Shown here: piece by piece, positions 27,234-38,560 of the stretch
How positions within the stretch are numbered: position 1 is the stretch's first letter
How the letters are laid out: every line of letters begins with the position of its first letter
From: Struthio camelus
Lineage: Eukaryota; Chordata; Aves; Struthioniformes; Struthionidae
DNA: 64,000 nt
Direction: 5' to 3'
Assembly: GCF_040807025.1 (NCBI RefSeq)
Contig: NC_090982.1
Span: 30,268,014-30,332,013 of the forward strand
The notes under the pieces: generated by a model
Databases searched by the model: none
Told to the model about the DNA's origin: nothing
The model's input: the letters and a program-made list of their open reading frames with translations, nothing else
Position numbers and translations under genes: made by a program

Positions 27234-29474
27234 TCACAGAATGGTTGAGGTTGGAAGAGACCTCTGGAGATCATCTAGTCCAACCCCCTGCTCAAGCAGG
27301 GTTCTCTGCAGCATATTTTCCACGATCACATCCAGGCGGGTCTTGAATATCTCCAGCGAAGAAAACTCCACTACCTCTCTGGGCAACCTGTGCCAGTGCT
27401 CTGTCACCCTCACAGGAGAGAAGTTTTGCCTCATGTTCAGATGGAACTTCCTGTGTTTCAGTTTGTGCCTGTTGCCTCTTGTCCTGTCACTGGGCACCAC
27501 AGAGAAGAGTCTGACCTCATCCTCTCGACACCCTCCCTTCAGATACTAACACACGTTGATGAGATCGCCTCTCAGTCTTCTCTTCTCCAGGCTCAACAGG
27601 CCCAGCTCTCGCAGCCTTTCTTCATAGGAGAGATGCTCCAGTCCCCTCATCATCTTTGGAGGCCTCCGCTGGACTCTCTGCAGCAGTGCCATGTCTCTCT
27701 TGTACGGGAGAGCCCAGATTTGGACACAGTACTCCAGATGTGGCCTCAGCAGGGCTGAGGAGAGAGGCAGGATCACCTCCCTCCACCTGCTGGCAACACT
27801 CTGCCTATTGCACCCCAGGATACCACTGGCCTTCCTGGCCACAAGGGCACATTGCTGCCTCACGCTTAACTTGTTGCCCACCAGCACTCCCAGGTCCTTC
27901 TCTGCAGAGCTGCTTTCCAGCAGGTCAACCCCCAGCCTGTACCGGTGCCTCAGGGTTATTCCTCCTAGGTTATTCCTCCTATTCCACCTAGGGTTATTCC
28001 TCCCTAGGTGCAGGACCCTGCAGTTGCCTTTGTTGACCTTCAGGAGGTTCCTCTCCGCCCAGCTCTCCAGCCTGTCCAGGTCCCTCTGAATGGCAGCACA
28101 GCCCTCTGGTGTGTCAGCCACTCCTCCCAGTTTAATGTCATCAGCAAACTTGCTGAGGGTGCACTCTGTGCCTTCCTCCAGGTCACTGATGAATAAGCTG
28201 AACAAGACTGGACCGAGCACTGACACCTGGGGGACACCGCTAGCTCCAGGCCTCCCAGTAAACTCTGCACCACTGACCACAACCCTCTGAGCTCGGCCAT
28301 CCAGCCAGTTCTCAATCCACCTCACTCTCCACTCATCCAACCCACACTTCCTGAGCTTACCTAGGAGGATGTGATGGGAGACAGTGTCAGAAGCCTTGCT
28401 GAAGACCGGGTAGACAGCATCCACTGCTCTGCCCTCATCTATCCAGCCAGTCATTCCATCAGAGAAGGCTATCAGACTGGTCAAGCATGATTTCCCTTTG
28501 GTGAATCCATGCTGACTACTCCTCATCACCTTCTTGTCCTCCAGATGCTTAGTGAGGACCTCCAGGATGAGCTGCTCCATCACCTTTCCAGGGATGGAGG
28601 GGAGGCTGACAGGCCTGGAGTTGCCTGAGTCCTCCTTCTTGTCCTTTTTGAAGAGTGAAGTGACATTGGCTTTCTTCCAGTCCTCAGGCACCTCTCCTGA
28701 TCTCCAGGACCTTTCCGAGATGATGGAGAGTGGCCTAGCAATAACATCTGCCAGCTCCCTCAGCCCTCGTGGGTGCATCCCATCAGGGCCCATGGATTTG
28801 TGGATGTCAGGTTTGGACAAATGATCTCTAACCCGATCCTCCTCGACCAAGGGAGAGTCTTCCTTTCTCCAGACTTTCCCTCTTGTCCCTAGGGTCTGCA
28901 ATTCCTGAGGGCTGGCCTTAGCAGTGAAGACTGAAGCAAAGGCGGCATTCAGCAACTCTGCCTTCTCTGTGTCCTTTGTCACCAGGGCACCCACCCCATT
29001 CAGCAGCGGGCCCACATTTTCCCTAGTCTTCCTTTTGCTCTTGATGTATTTGAAGAAGCCCTTCTTGTTGTCCTTGGCATCCCTTGCCCAATTTAATTCC
29101 AAATGGGCCTTAGCCTTCCTTGTCACATCCCTGCACACTCTGACAACGTCCCTATGTTCCTCCCAAGTGGCCTGTCCCCTTTTCCACATTCTGTAGACTT
29201 CCTTCTTCTGGTGGAGTTTGGCCAGGAGTTCCTTGCTCATCCATGCAGTTCTCCTGCCCGCTTTGCTGGACTTCTTACTCAGAGGGATGCACTAATCTTG
29301 AGCCTGGAGGAAGTGATGCTTGAATATTAACCAGCTCCCCCTTTCTTCTAGGGCCCTCCCCCAGGAGATTCCTCCAAGGAGGTCCCTCAAGAGGCCAAAG
29401 TTTCCTCTCCCAAAGCCCAGGGTTGCGATCCTACTTATTGCCCTGTTTCCTCCTCGTACGATCCTGAACTCCAT
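27234..29474 (-). pseudogene. CR1 ORF2, reverse transcriptase and C-terminal part (inactive)
   Basis: The frame stays constant over 747 codons from MEFRIVRGGNRAISRI to the TGA inside the terminal octamer repeat. It is broken only by TAG codons at 29292-29294 and 27546-27548, leaving a 564-codon open stretch. RT motifs in order, numbered within that stretch: [10 protein letters not shown] (151-160), [16 protein letters not shown] (209-224), [14 protein letters not shown] (243-256), motif A at 273-285, motif [15 protein letters not shown] (334-347), and motif C FADD (365-368), which is intact. Motif A reads [10 protein letters not shown] where CR1 has VYLDFSKAFD, so the catalytic Asp is Val279. 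Motif B has Val339 in place of the Gly of PQGS. After the 27546 stop the same frame resumes with [15 protein letters not shown] and [20 protein letters not shown]. An enzyme made from this copy would not be active. Confidence 0.92.
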
Positions 29475-29563
29475 TCCATGGTCAGTGCAGCCAAGGCTTC
29501 ACATCTCCCACCACTGAACTCCATTCCATGGTCAGTGCAGCCAAGGCTTCACATCTCCCACCA
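29464..29563. repeat. Perfect 50-bp tandem duplication inside CR1 ORF2
   Basis: Positions 29464-29513 and 29514-29563 are identical over 50 bp. On the minus strand each copy codes for GCTDHGMEF, the (S/T)DH motif at the end of the endonuclease. The two copies show no divergence, so the duplication is recent or homogenised. Confidence 0.97.
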
Positions 29564-30150
29564 GTCCTTCCTTGTTTGTTAGTACAAGGTCTAGCATTGC
29601 ACCTCTCCTCATTGGCTCCTCCACCACCTGTGTTAATAAATTATCATGAATGCTCTGCAGTAACCTCTTCGACTGTTTGTGCCTAGCTGTGCTCTCTTCC
29701 CAGCAGATGTCAGGGTGGTTGAAGTCCCCCATGAGAACCAGGGCCTGTGATCGTGAGGCTACTTCCAGCTGTCAGTAGAAGGCCTCACTGTCTACTTCTT
29801 TCTGATCAGGTGGCCTGTAGTAAACACCCACCACCATGTCACCCATGATACCCTGCCCTTTAATCCTTACCCGTAGGCTCTCCACTTGCTCTTCACCCAC
29901 CCCTAGGCAGAGCTCCATACATTCTAGTTGCTCCCTCTCACATAAAGAGCAACTCCACCACCTCGCCTTCCTGGCCTGTCTTTCCTAAAAAGCACGTAGC
30001 CATCCATGACAGCATTGCAGTCATGTGAGCTATCTCACCATGGCTCTGTAACTGCAACAAGATCATGGCCCTGTCACCGCACACAGACCTCTAATTCTTC
30101 CTGCTTATTCCCTATATAGCGTGCAGTGGTGTACAGGCATTTCAGAGAGG
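29532..30150 (-). pseudogene. CR1 ORF2, endonuclease domain remnant
   Basis: Minus-strand translation gives degraded AP-type endonuclease blocks. These are an N-terminal ARYIGNKQEELEV segment, NAVMDGYVLFRKDRPGRRGG with GVALYV, VVGVYYRPPDQKEVDSEAFY, the key GDFNHPDICW motif, and GAMLDLVLTNKEGLVGDV. Several stop codons and at least one small frameshift interrupt it. The domain would nick target DNA in an active element. The distal (S/T)DH motif lies in the adjoining 50-bp duplication. Confidence 0.88.
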
Positions 30151-30313
30151 CAACTGAGCATCCAGGCTTCTCAGGAGAGGTGCAAGAGGGATCCTCCATA
30201 GCCATGTCCCATGCTGTCTCCCCTGGCTGCCTGCACCCGCTGGAGGCATCCTGACTTGAGTGGTGTTTTACTGACTACCCTGTCACTATACCATTCCCCT
30301 GCCCCCATCTTTC

Positions 30314-30520
30314 CTAGTTTAAAGCCCTCCTTACCAGGCTGGCCAACCTGATGACACGTGTATACCGCTTGGTGAGTTGGATCCCATCTCTCCCCATCAG
30401 CTGTTGATCTTCAAACAGGATTCCATGCCCATAGAAACCAAAGCCCTGCTGCCAACACCAGCAGCGCAGCAAGTTGTTAACTTGGAAAACTCGTCTACTC
30501 CTCCTCCCATCCTCCCCCCC
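30314..30520 (-). pseudogene. CR1 ORF1, C-terminal esterase-like tail (fragment)
   Basis: The minus strand reads VFQVNNLLRCWCWQQGFGFY, then GHGILFEDQQLMGRDGIQLT and LVRRALN followed by TAG at 30314. The order (VNxWLRxWC, GFxFxDHxxxF, RDGIHLT, LVRxALN, stop) matches the end of the SGNH-hydrolase-like esterase domain that I remember for CR1 ORF1 proteins. The catalytic His of DGIHL is Gln here, and the Asp of YDHG is Gly. The gap to ORF2 is short, as in other CR1 copies. The 5' part of ORF1 is absent. Confidence 0.72.
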
Positions 30521-30530
30521 TCACAGGAAG

Positions 30531-33500
30531 GATTGCGAAGAGAAAAAAAAAGGTCATTTATTCACAACCTTAGAGGAGAACATCTCTCCTTCAGGTGTCC
30601 AGTGTTTGAATCCCACACGCTTCCAGGAGCGCATTTTGTTATAATGACCCCAGCAATTTAAGCTAGGCATCCACCTCACACTCCTCAAACTTTTTTTTAT
30701 TTAACTCAGCCACCAGATGTAACACAATCGATTAAAAACACTGTTTACTGGCACAGAGAACTTGCTCACCATCTCAGACCTTTCCACCCATTGGGCAAAT
30801 GAAACACACTTGAAAAAATATTGGGACAAATGACAATTCTGTAAACATCTTCATTCTATCCTCTAATTATCATTACATTTCTCGCACAAGAAAAGCTTTT
30901 TCAGAAGCAGGCTAGATAGGGATATCACTACCCAATTACTTGTTCTGCCTTTTGCTTTGCTGCCTGCTACCTATCAGCAACACTCTCTTGCACCAGCTCT
31001 TGCATGCATGTTCCTAGCTCACCATTTTGATACACCATAAACAAATACAAGCATCTGGCATGTACCAGCGCCCATTTCCATTGTGTTACAGAGGAGCTAT
31101 TCCTATATATTTTGATTTCTTATAAGTAAGCTCTCAAAGAGCTAACGTATGCTTAACCTGCCCCAACTCTTCCCACCTTATTTAGTTTACCCTTTCTAAA
31201 GCAGATCCTGTGGTCTTTGGAGTAGGTTGTCTTTTTGCTTGCTTGTTTCCACAAGTGGAGGCTAACGGTCCCTCTTCCAATGCTGCCCTAATACTGATGG
31301 TAACACCTTAGAGAAATAAACAGACACCATTGAACTAGTTACAGTAAAAACTGCGTTTACACTGCTATGGCTAATTGCTTCTCACTGTCCAATAACACTA
31401 AACACTAGCCTCTGCATATTTAAGCCTAAATTCACTGTAGAACTCTAAGTGTTTTAAGAAATGGATATATTGTGGCTTAAAATGACCAAATGCATTTGGT
31501 AACAAATACAAGCATACTCGCTCTTCTAATACGTTTGGTATTACTGCAGTTCTGCTGTCCCACTCATAATCTGTTCCCTCTTTGATCTTTGACGCTCTGT
31601 TGTGGTCCCGTATACATAACAGATGGTTGATGTGGTCCTGGGTAGTAATGTGCTTTTATTTTCCAGCTGTATTCCAACCACCACATAATGTGGCTCCGCA
31701 ACAGAAATACACCTGGCTTTGGCCTGTTATTGGGCTGTGAACAATCTTGAGATGATGCTCTGCTGCATGACTATTATGATGCATATGGGGCACCGCAACT
31801 TTGCACCTGGTATATTCAAGAGCATTCAGTGTGAAAAAACAGCAGACAGTGGCCAATAACCAAAGAGTCTGAATTAGATTGACAGACACCTTCAAAGCGG
31901 ACACGTTATACAGCTGCTGCACTTGCCATGTTTCGAAAGGGGGAAGCGATTTGGCCCCCAAACAGCTTTTGTCAGAACCCAACCTATGCAAAGTGAGCAA
32001 ATGGCAACTTTAAGATTTCTACTTTACACATGTTTATTCAGTGTTTTGTCAATGGACTAGGATTCCAATCAGGCAGTTCAGAGGACATAGTCAATTCAAA
32101 CGTGGTGCCCCTCTCTAGAATTACTTGCTCATAACTAAACAAAGATCAAGGTATACAGTTAAACAATCTATTTCTTTCAGTTCCTTGTCATGCTGCATTT
32201 GACAACATCAGTTGGCTTATTCATTTCATTACCTCTCTCTGTTCATCCACAAAAGAGTCAAACTATTTACTGTAAGCAACCATCTTAGATACTAAACTCC
32301 CAAAAGAAATGCAGGAAAGGGATAGGTTCCTCCTAGATGCTGAGAACTGCCTGCCGGAGGAGCTCTTCTCATTGCAAATGGAGGAAACTGTTACATCTTT
32401 TACATAACAGAGGGACGAAAGCTAGTTTTATTAAAAAATTGGCAAAAGATTATACCCACCACTATATTTTCTACCCTGTTCTTTCCTCAGATTTAAAAAT
32501 CAACACTGTCCCTTTACAGAGGAGTCAGTGGGCATCCTATTATTGTCCAGCCTATGCTTGTTCTGTTTTGTTAGAAATTTGATTTCCTGAGTTATCAGTA
32601 AATTCACTATCAGAAAGGAACAGTAAATTACAGTTAGTGCTGTTGCATGAAATATCTGTGTGTAAAGCACTGGTGGCTTTGTGTTTGGTTGGTTTTTACT
32701 CAGAGAGAATTTTCAGCACTGTTAGTGGTTGGTATTAGAGTTTAGGGGTCCAATTATACTAAAATTAATTTCTACAAAAATGTATTATTAGGATTCCCAA
32801 ATTGCTTCAGCTTTAACCTACTTCAGTTAAATGTGTAAGACCACCTGTCCCAAGTTTTACGTACTCTTGGCAAATCCTTAAAATGAATGAAGAAAACCCC
32901 CACAATTCACAGTAACAAAAGGGACACAGAACAAAGCAGTCTGGAAACATGGGTAGATAGAATTCTAGCACATCCTCGAACGAAAGTTTCTAATTCTGTA
33001 AGCAAGCTATGCATGACATGGGTGAGGCAGGTGCCCTAGTTGAATGCATTACCACTGCAATTCCATATTATTCAAACATCTAGATCATTCCCAGACAAAA
33101 GCAGCATATTAGCTATCTCTAGATAGTATAAGCCAAAATTACACTGGGCTATAACTGTTTCAATTAAAAATAAACTGTTCAACAGTTTTGGGGTTTTAAT
33201 CCCTCAGAGAAAATGATCAGGCGCTCAAGATTAGTTTGGCAGTTCCAGGCTTTTTAACCTAGCCACTAAAATTATACTAGAAAAGAAAGCTACAATATGG
33301 TTCTAATGAATTCACTGGAGACAGTTTGCATTTTAAAGAAAACATAAACTTGACCATCTGGATTAAGTTACAGCAGATTGCTGGATATTTTTCTTCCTTC
33401 AGTCCCGTGTATACGTCTAGCAACATCATATTTGGCACAGCAGTAACCTGTGCTAGGCTCCACGGCTCTTTTGAAAGCCTGCAGGTACCTGATCCAGACC

Positions 33501-35704
33501 CAGGAAGTCAAATGGTAATCATAATGATAAATGACAGTCAAAGAAAGGCTCATTTTGTATTTTCCTTTGCTTAAGATAGCTACTACTATTAATCTTTTTT
33601 TTCTTGATGCCACAACATATGTTTAGAAAGTAGCCTGTACAGACAGCCAAGTCAATATATCAGACCAGTTAGTGTCTAAAAATGAGTGCTTTACACCAAG
33701 AAGAATAAAAAACAAGACTCAAGTACCTGCTTATATGAGCAATGTTATTCATCAGCTCCTAGGAAAGCAGAATAGCAAGTTATCCGAATTCCTTACGCCT
33801 TCTTCCCTTTCCTCAAGACATACACATGTTCTTTCTTTCAGTCCTACTCAGCTGAAAGGAGGGACAGAAAAGCTCCATTTTTTTAATTAAAAGCAAAAAC
33901 ACACAGAAGTCAATAAATGAAAACGCACAGAAAACGCATCAGAAGTGCTGAGGGGGAAAAACAAGGTTCCACAGCTACAGAAGTAGCTTAGGTCTTCTTT
34001 CAGCATAACGTACCTGCTCTTCACTTAACTGAAAATTATGCACAACTTAGCCATTCCAGGTTAGGCCCAACTGTCTAAAGATCATTTAATTTTGCTTCCT
34101 GGAACTAGTAGCTGGATTTGCCAGCTGCCAAAAGCAGGAATTTTGCAGACAGACACTTACACTGTACTACAGAAAGACTTTGAAGGTCCAAACACACTTA
34201 AATGCAACTTTTCAAGGATAACAAAAAGAAATCCTGTTTTAAATATAGGAAGTTAAGGCTCAAGTTTTTGCCTAGGGAAGGAATCCTACAGTGTTTTAAA
34301 ATACCTGACTCAGCAGAGGGTAAGCAGCAGCATGAAGAATGTATTTATTATGTCTTGAGAACGCAGCATAGGTCACCCCTATTTTATGTTTACACCGCAG
34401 TGACCCTTAAAGCTTCTGGAGCAATTTGTTCAGCTGTGTCTACAAGCCACATTATGTGCTGCATTTCATCTGGTGGCCTTGTTTAATCTTCCTGGCAATA
34501 TACACACACTGTTTTCTGTATATAGCCATTACACTGGAAAAACAGGGTTTCTACCTCACAGGAATTTTGCGTCACAATTGATAACGAATAAATGCAATTT
34601 CTGCAACTCAATACCATAGTGGAATACACAGTGGCTACCTGGACGGTAACACAGTAAGGCTTTTAAAAGGACTGGAGCCGCAAGTGGCTGAATCTGGAAT
34701 GGGAGAAGGGAAGCTCTCTCAGGATCTTCTTGGCCCATCACGCCATGTCAGGACGCACACACGGAGAGCCCTTCCTGTTCCTTCCCAGTAAGTCTGTCCA
34801 ATAGAGGATGGTCACGTAAGGAGAGCTGTCCTTTTAGACTGATGTTTTTGCATCACTGTCATTAACCAGGCTCATCCCAGTGTATACCATATTCCTTTCA
34901 CTGGTCAGGTTATCCAAAGAGCAGTTAGGACACCTTGGACACAGTAAAGCATGTAACAGCTCTCTAGTGCTTTTGCAGCTCACCTAAGAATAGGTCTTTC
35001 CCCACACAGTCACCGCTGTATGCACATACCATGCTTGCAGACAGTAAGAAGCCATCGCAGCTACTGCATGGGAGGGAATGATTTATACGGCAGAGCTTAA
35101 ACAGTTCTCAAGGGTGGAAACCATAGTGGTATTGTTAAGTTATAAATTCCTTCTTCATGTAACGTATGGGGAAAAACATGATGTGATTTTACAGCCCACT
35201 CAAGACTGAGTCATACCCACGGAGGAGTTAAAATTACCATTTACTTTCTCCCTGCATAAAGTTGTCTTTTCCAGCTCCTCTCACCCCAGCTGGTTATCAC
35301 CTTCATTGATGTTTCTCCTTTCCCATCTAGATTCTCCCCCTCCTCCTTATCCCATTTGTCTCCTACCACTCTTGATGGCAGGTGATATACCTTGCCATCA
35401 TTAGCAAATGCAAATTACCACTTGACCCACCCCAGTAGGTAAGAAACACATAATAAAAACTGAGCAAGAATTATGAGTGGAAGAATGAAGAGGAGGAAGA
35501 GGATAGTTTCTCTTGCCGAAGAGAAGAGAGGCCTCGGGAGGAAGATCACCCCACAAACCATTCCTTCCTCTCAAACTATTTCTATCCATCAGAACTGTGC
35601 ACAGTCATCAGGACTGGGCAGCCAAAGAAGAAGGGGCAACAATCCTTACTCCAGCTGGATATAATAAATATATAAATCATAATGAGAATGATTAGACACT
35701 GAAA
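30531..35704. other. Intergenic stretch without recognised gene
   Basis: Starts where CR1 similarity ends. It contains a 16-bp palindrome ACCAAATGCATTTGGT (31485-31500) and a 114-codon minus-strand ORF (31656-32000) lying in a CpG-bearing block. Nothing else was recognised. Confidence 0.7.
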
Positions 35705-35870
35705 CTGGTTGTCCAGAAAATGCTATGGAATTGCTGTTCTTACAGTTATTCAAAATTCAGCTGGATAGGCCCTAAGCAACCCAGCTTAATTTTGAACTTG
35801 GCCCTGTTCAAGCAGATGTTACACCAGATGATATGCAGAGGTCTCTTCCAACCTAAATTTTTTTCTATGA
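35705..35870 (+). mobile_element. CR1 LINE 3' fragment (old)
   Basis: A diverged plus-strand CR1 3' end: GGTTGTCCAGAAAATGCTAT, then TTATTCAAAATTCAGCTGGA, a CTGTTCAAGCAG block, CAGATGATATGCAGAGGTCT and CTTCCAACC, ending in TTTCTATGA. The order of blocks is that of the CR1 ORF2 end plus 3' UTR. Substitution is heavy and the terminal octamer is single and imperfect, so this copy is clearly older than the one at 27-30 kb. Confidence 0.82.
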
Positions 35871-38074
35871 CAGGCAGGCTGCCAGTCCCTGAAGTCTGAG
35901 ACTTTCCAAGCTAAATTAATTTTGTTAAGAACTTCCTTTGTGAAAAAAGGAGAGAACAGGAGGCCAGCAGCAATTTATGATAAAGTTCAACATAGGGAGT
36001 TATGTTTCCTCCTTGGTTTTACTGAAGTCGTCATGAATAGAGGCTAGGAAGTAAGAACAAGAGGATATGAAGTTACAAGCCCGTACTGAACGGATGGAGC
36101 AGCATTACAGGGCAAATGCAAGAGAAGTGGCCAGATATTAACCAGATATTAGCAAAGGCTGGTATATATGTAAAACTGAGGAGAAGTATGGTGGATGTGC
36201 ATGTGTCATTCTGCCTTTGCAAGAGCAGATAGATATGGTACCATAAAAGAAAGGCTTTCTTACAGTTCATTATTTTTTCCAACATATTTCCCAGTGGATG
36301 CTTGAATTGGTCATTATAAGATAATTTCCCTCCACCCCCAGCAGGAAATCAAGCACATATTGATTTCACAATGTGATATTGATCGCATAGCTGTCACAAA
36401 TAACAAAATTGCTCCTTCTTCCAGTACAGTAAGATGCCTTCCTGAGCTCCCAAAGCCCAATAGGTTGGGATTTAATACCATCTCTAACTGGTTTCATTTA
36501 AAGAGGTCAATTCTGACTATTTATTCATACTGAACAGTCTAGCAGCCCAACCTCCTCATCACACTGCGTGTGGTTTCTTAGGACTGCTTAAGAGTCCTAA
36601 GCAGGATGGGTATTGTGCTTGTGTGCTATCCCAAAACAAACAAAAATCAAGGAAAAGAACAGTAGAAGAGTTACAGATGTTAAGCAGGCCTTTCAAATCC
36701 TTCCCATATCTGACTAGAGACAGAGCACATATTTTAAAAGGAAACTCTTCCTTTAAAAAGCTGAAAACTGCAACAGCAAATAAATCAGTGAAAGTAAGAT
36801 CAAATTAAAGCTCCTTTTCTAGATGGAAAAACTTGATTGCTGTGGGATACTCAGACAATTGCTCAGAGCTGAAACTGTTCTTATTGTTTAATTTCTGTTT
36901 TCTTTCATTTTGCTTTTGTAACATGAGTTTCTTCACACTGGTGTAGCAGCAAGCTACTTCCCAAGGAGCTGCAGAGACAGTCAAATAACCGGCAACTTTT
37001 TACTTTTGATTGAGTGTCTTGCTTGAGGCATATTTTCAGGCTTTGGATGAAAGCATGGGAAATTGCTATGATAAGCCTCAGACTTTAAAGTAGTGCTGTT
37101 GTGGGGAAGACACTTGCTACAGCACATATTGTGGAACGTTTCAAAGCAACGCAGCAGAACACTGCTCTGCTCCTGACAGAAGATGATTCCCACACTATAT
37201 ACGAGATTAATAGAACCCACACAAATAGAAAACCCACTTTTAAGAATATCTATAGTGCCAGTCGTAGAAAAGCAACCATTTTCTTTTCCAGTGAGCAGTA
37301 CCTCTAATTTTATGTATTATTTGTAAGTCTGCAGCACACATGGAGCAAAAAATTTGCAGTAGGACTGCCTATGGTTTTTTGAAGGAAAACACAATAGAAC
37401 ATCCAGCAGTTTGTGACACTGGCCTACACTAGTTCCAAAATATAAGCTATTGATGCCAGGACCTAACATCCTTATTCAACTCTGATCAGAGCAGCAAGAT
37501 ATCCAAAAGTTTGCAGTTTTCCCCCACTGAACAAAGCAGACCTGAGGGTTTAAGACCTTCCAGTTTCCAAAGTTATATGTCCTCATAAAAGGAAGCTCTG
37601 TAAAGGTTCCTCTGTAAAAGACAGAGGCTGCTCCTCATTCATTTCCTGCCCTATAACTTCATCCAGGTTCCAAATCTCCAGCACAACTGATCAAGAGTTA
37701 CTCATCAACATATCTGAATGGGGAATTTTCAGTTTTTTCTAGTTTTTTTTTCCTAGAATTTTTGACTTTTCCCTTCCTGAACCTGAAGGCAGAACTCCTT
37801 ATAGGTTGCCTTCCTGAGAACGGGGAGGAGGACCTCTAACCATACAGCCCATGTAACCGTATAGCCTTCATATAGCCGATTTGCAGTAGAACTGGCTCAC
37901 AGTTTGAATTTATAGGTCTCTGCCAAAAGCACACTGCACTTTAACCACCATGGTTAGCCATCATCTGGTTGGATAAGACAATTTCTCCAGAACTTATCAA
38001 ACAGATAGATAAACATTTGCTTGGACATTTGCTCTTCTGCTGCTTTTTTTTCCCTGAGAGCACAGAGAAAAATT

Positions 38075-38560
38075 CAGAACGGCCAACAGCGTCGCCTCCT
38101 GGCTTCACTGCTGCTTTTGGTTAGATGACACAAAAGTACAAACCCATCCGGTCCTCCTCTATCGAGGAGAAAGGCTGGGCTTACCTTTCCAGTGTTACGT
38201 CCCCACTGCTGCCCGCACAATCTGTCTCTTAACGCCCCTCCATGTCCTCTGCAAACGGGAACCTGGCCGCTGCTGGCTCCTTCTCTGTCCGGCCACTGGC
38301 CTCTCTGGCAAGTGGCCCCCGACACAGGATTTCGGGGACACCCCCTGGAGCACGTGGGCATGTTGAGCGCCTGCCAGCCCCATCCTTGCTGAGGGCAGAG
38401 GGGCGTCACCTGGCTCCCACCACATCTGCAAGCGCTGGGGAGAAAAACTTGCTCAAAGGGGAGGCTTTGCGCTTCATCTCCCCTTGTGAAACCTGGCTGT
38501 CTGCTCCCTGCCCAGCGCAGATTGCTCTAGGAAGGGCCCTGCTTACAGCCTCCTTACCAC
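38075..38560. other. GC-rich patch of unknown function
   Basis: About 0.5 kb stands out from AT-rich surroundings, with GC roughly 60 percent by eye. I count about 13 CpG in 38160-38460, including TATCGAG, CCGGCC, GCACGTGG and AGCGCT. CpG observed/expected is roughly 0.5 by hand, below the usual CpG-island cut-off. ORFs of 66-123 codons overlap on both strands, which GC-rich DNA produces by chance. A donor-like AAAG/GTAAG is on the minus strand at 38180-38188. It could be a lncRNA first exon, a decayed retrogene or a regulatory element; I recognise no protein. Confidence 0.4.

Larger units (their letters stand above)
27227..30530 (-). mobile_element. CR1 LINE retrotransposon, 5'-truncated, about 3.3 kb
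   Basis: This is a non-LTR retrotransposon of the CR1 clade on the minus strand. Read in that direction it has the end of ORF1 (about 30520-30314), the ORF2 endonuclease (about 30150-29532), the ORF2 reverse transcriptase (29474-27549), the usual C-terminal segment, and a 3' end with two ATTCTGTG octamers (27227-27242), the hallmark CR1 tail. There is no poly(A) tail, as expected for CR1. A full-length CR1 is about 4.5 kb, so the promoter and most of ORF1 are missing. I could not find target-site duplications; CR1 often lacks them. The 5' boundary is approximate, placed where ORF1 similarity fades. The copy is much better kept than the other CR1 pieces here, so it is relatively young, but it is not functional. 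Confidence 0.93.

Noticed and set aside
27546..29240. Active CR1 element or domesticated reverse transcriptase gene
   Set aside because: The motif A Asp and motif B Gly are lost, the endonuclease contains stops and a duplication, ORF1 is mostly missing and ORF2 has in-frame stops on both sides. Decay explains it better than domestication.
27390..29330. Many plus-strand ORFs of 60-132 codons opposite the large CR1
   Set aside because: They are antisense shadows of the GC-richer ORF2 coding sequence of the minus-strand element.
38160..38460. Classical CpG island promoter
   Set aside because: Hand counts give a CpG observed/expected ratio near 0.5 and there is no clear transcript structure, so I list it only as a GC-rich patch.
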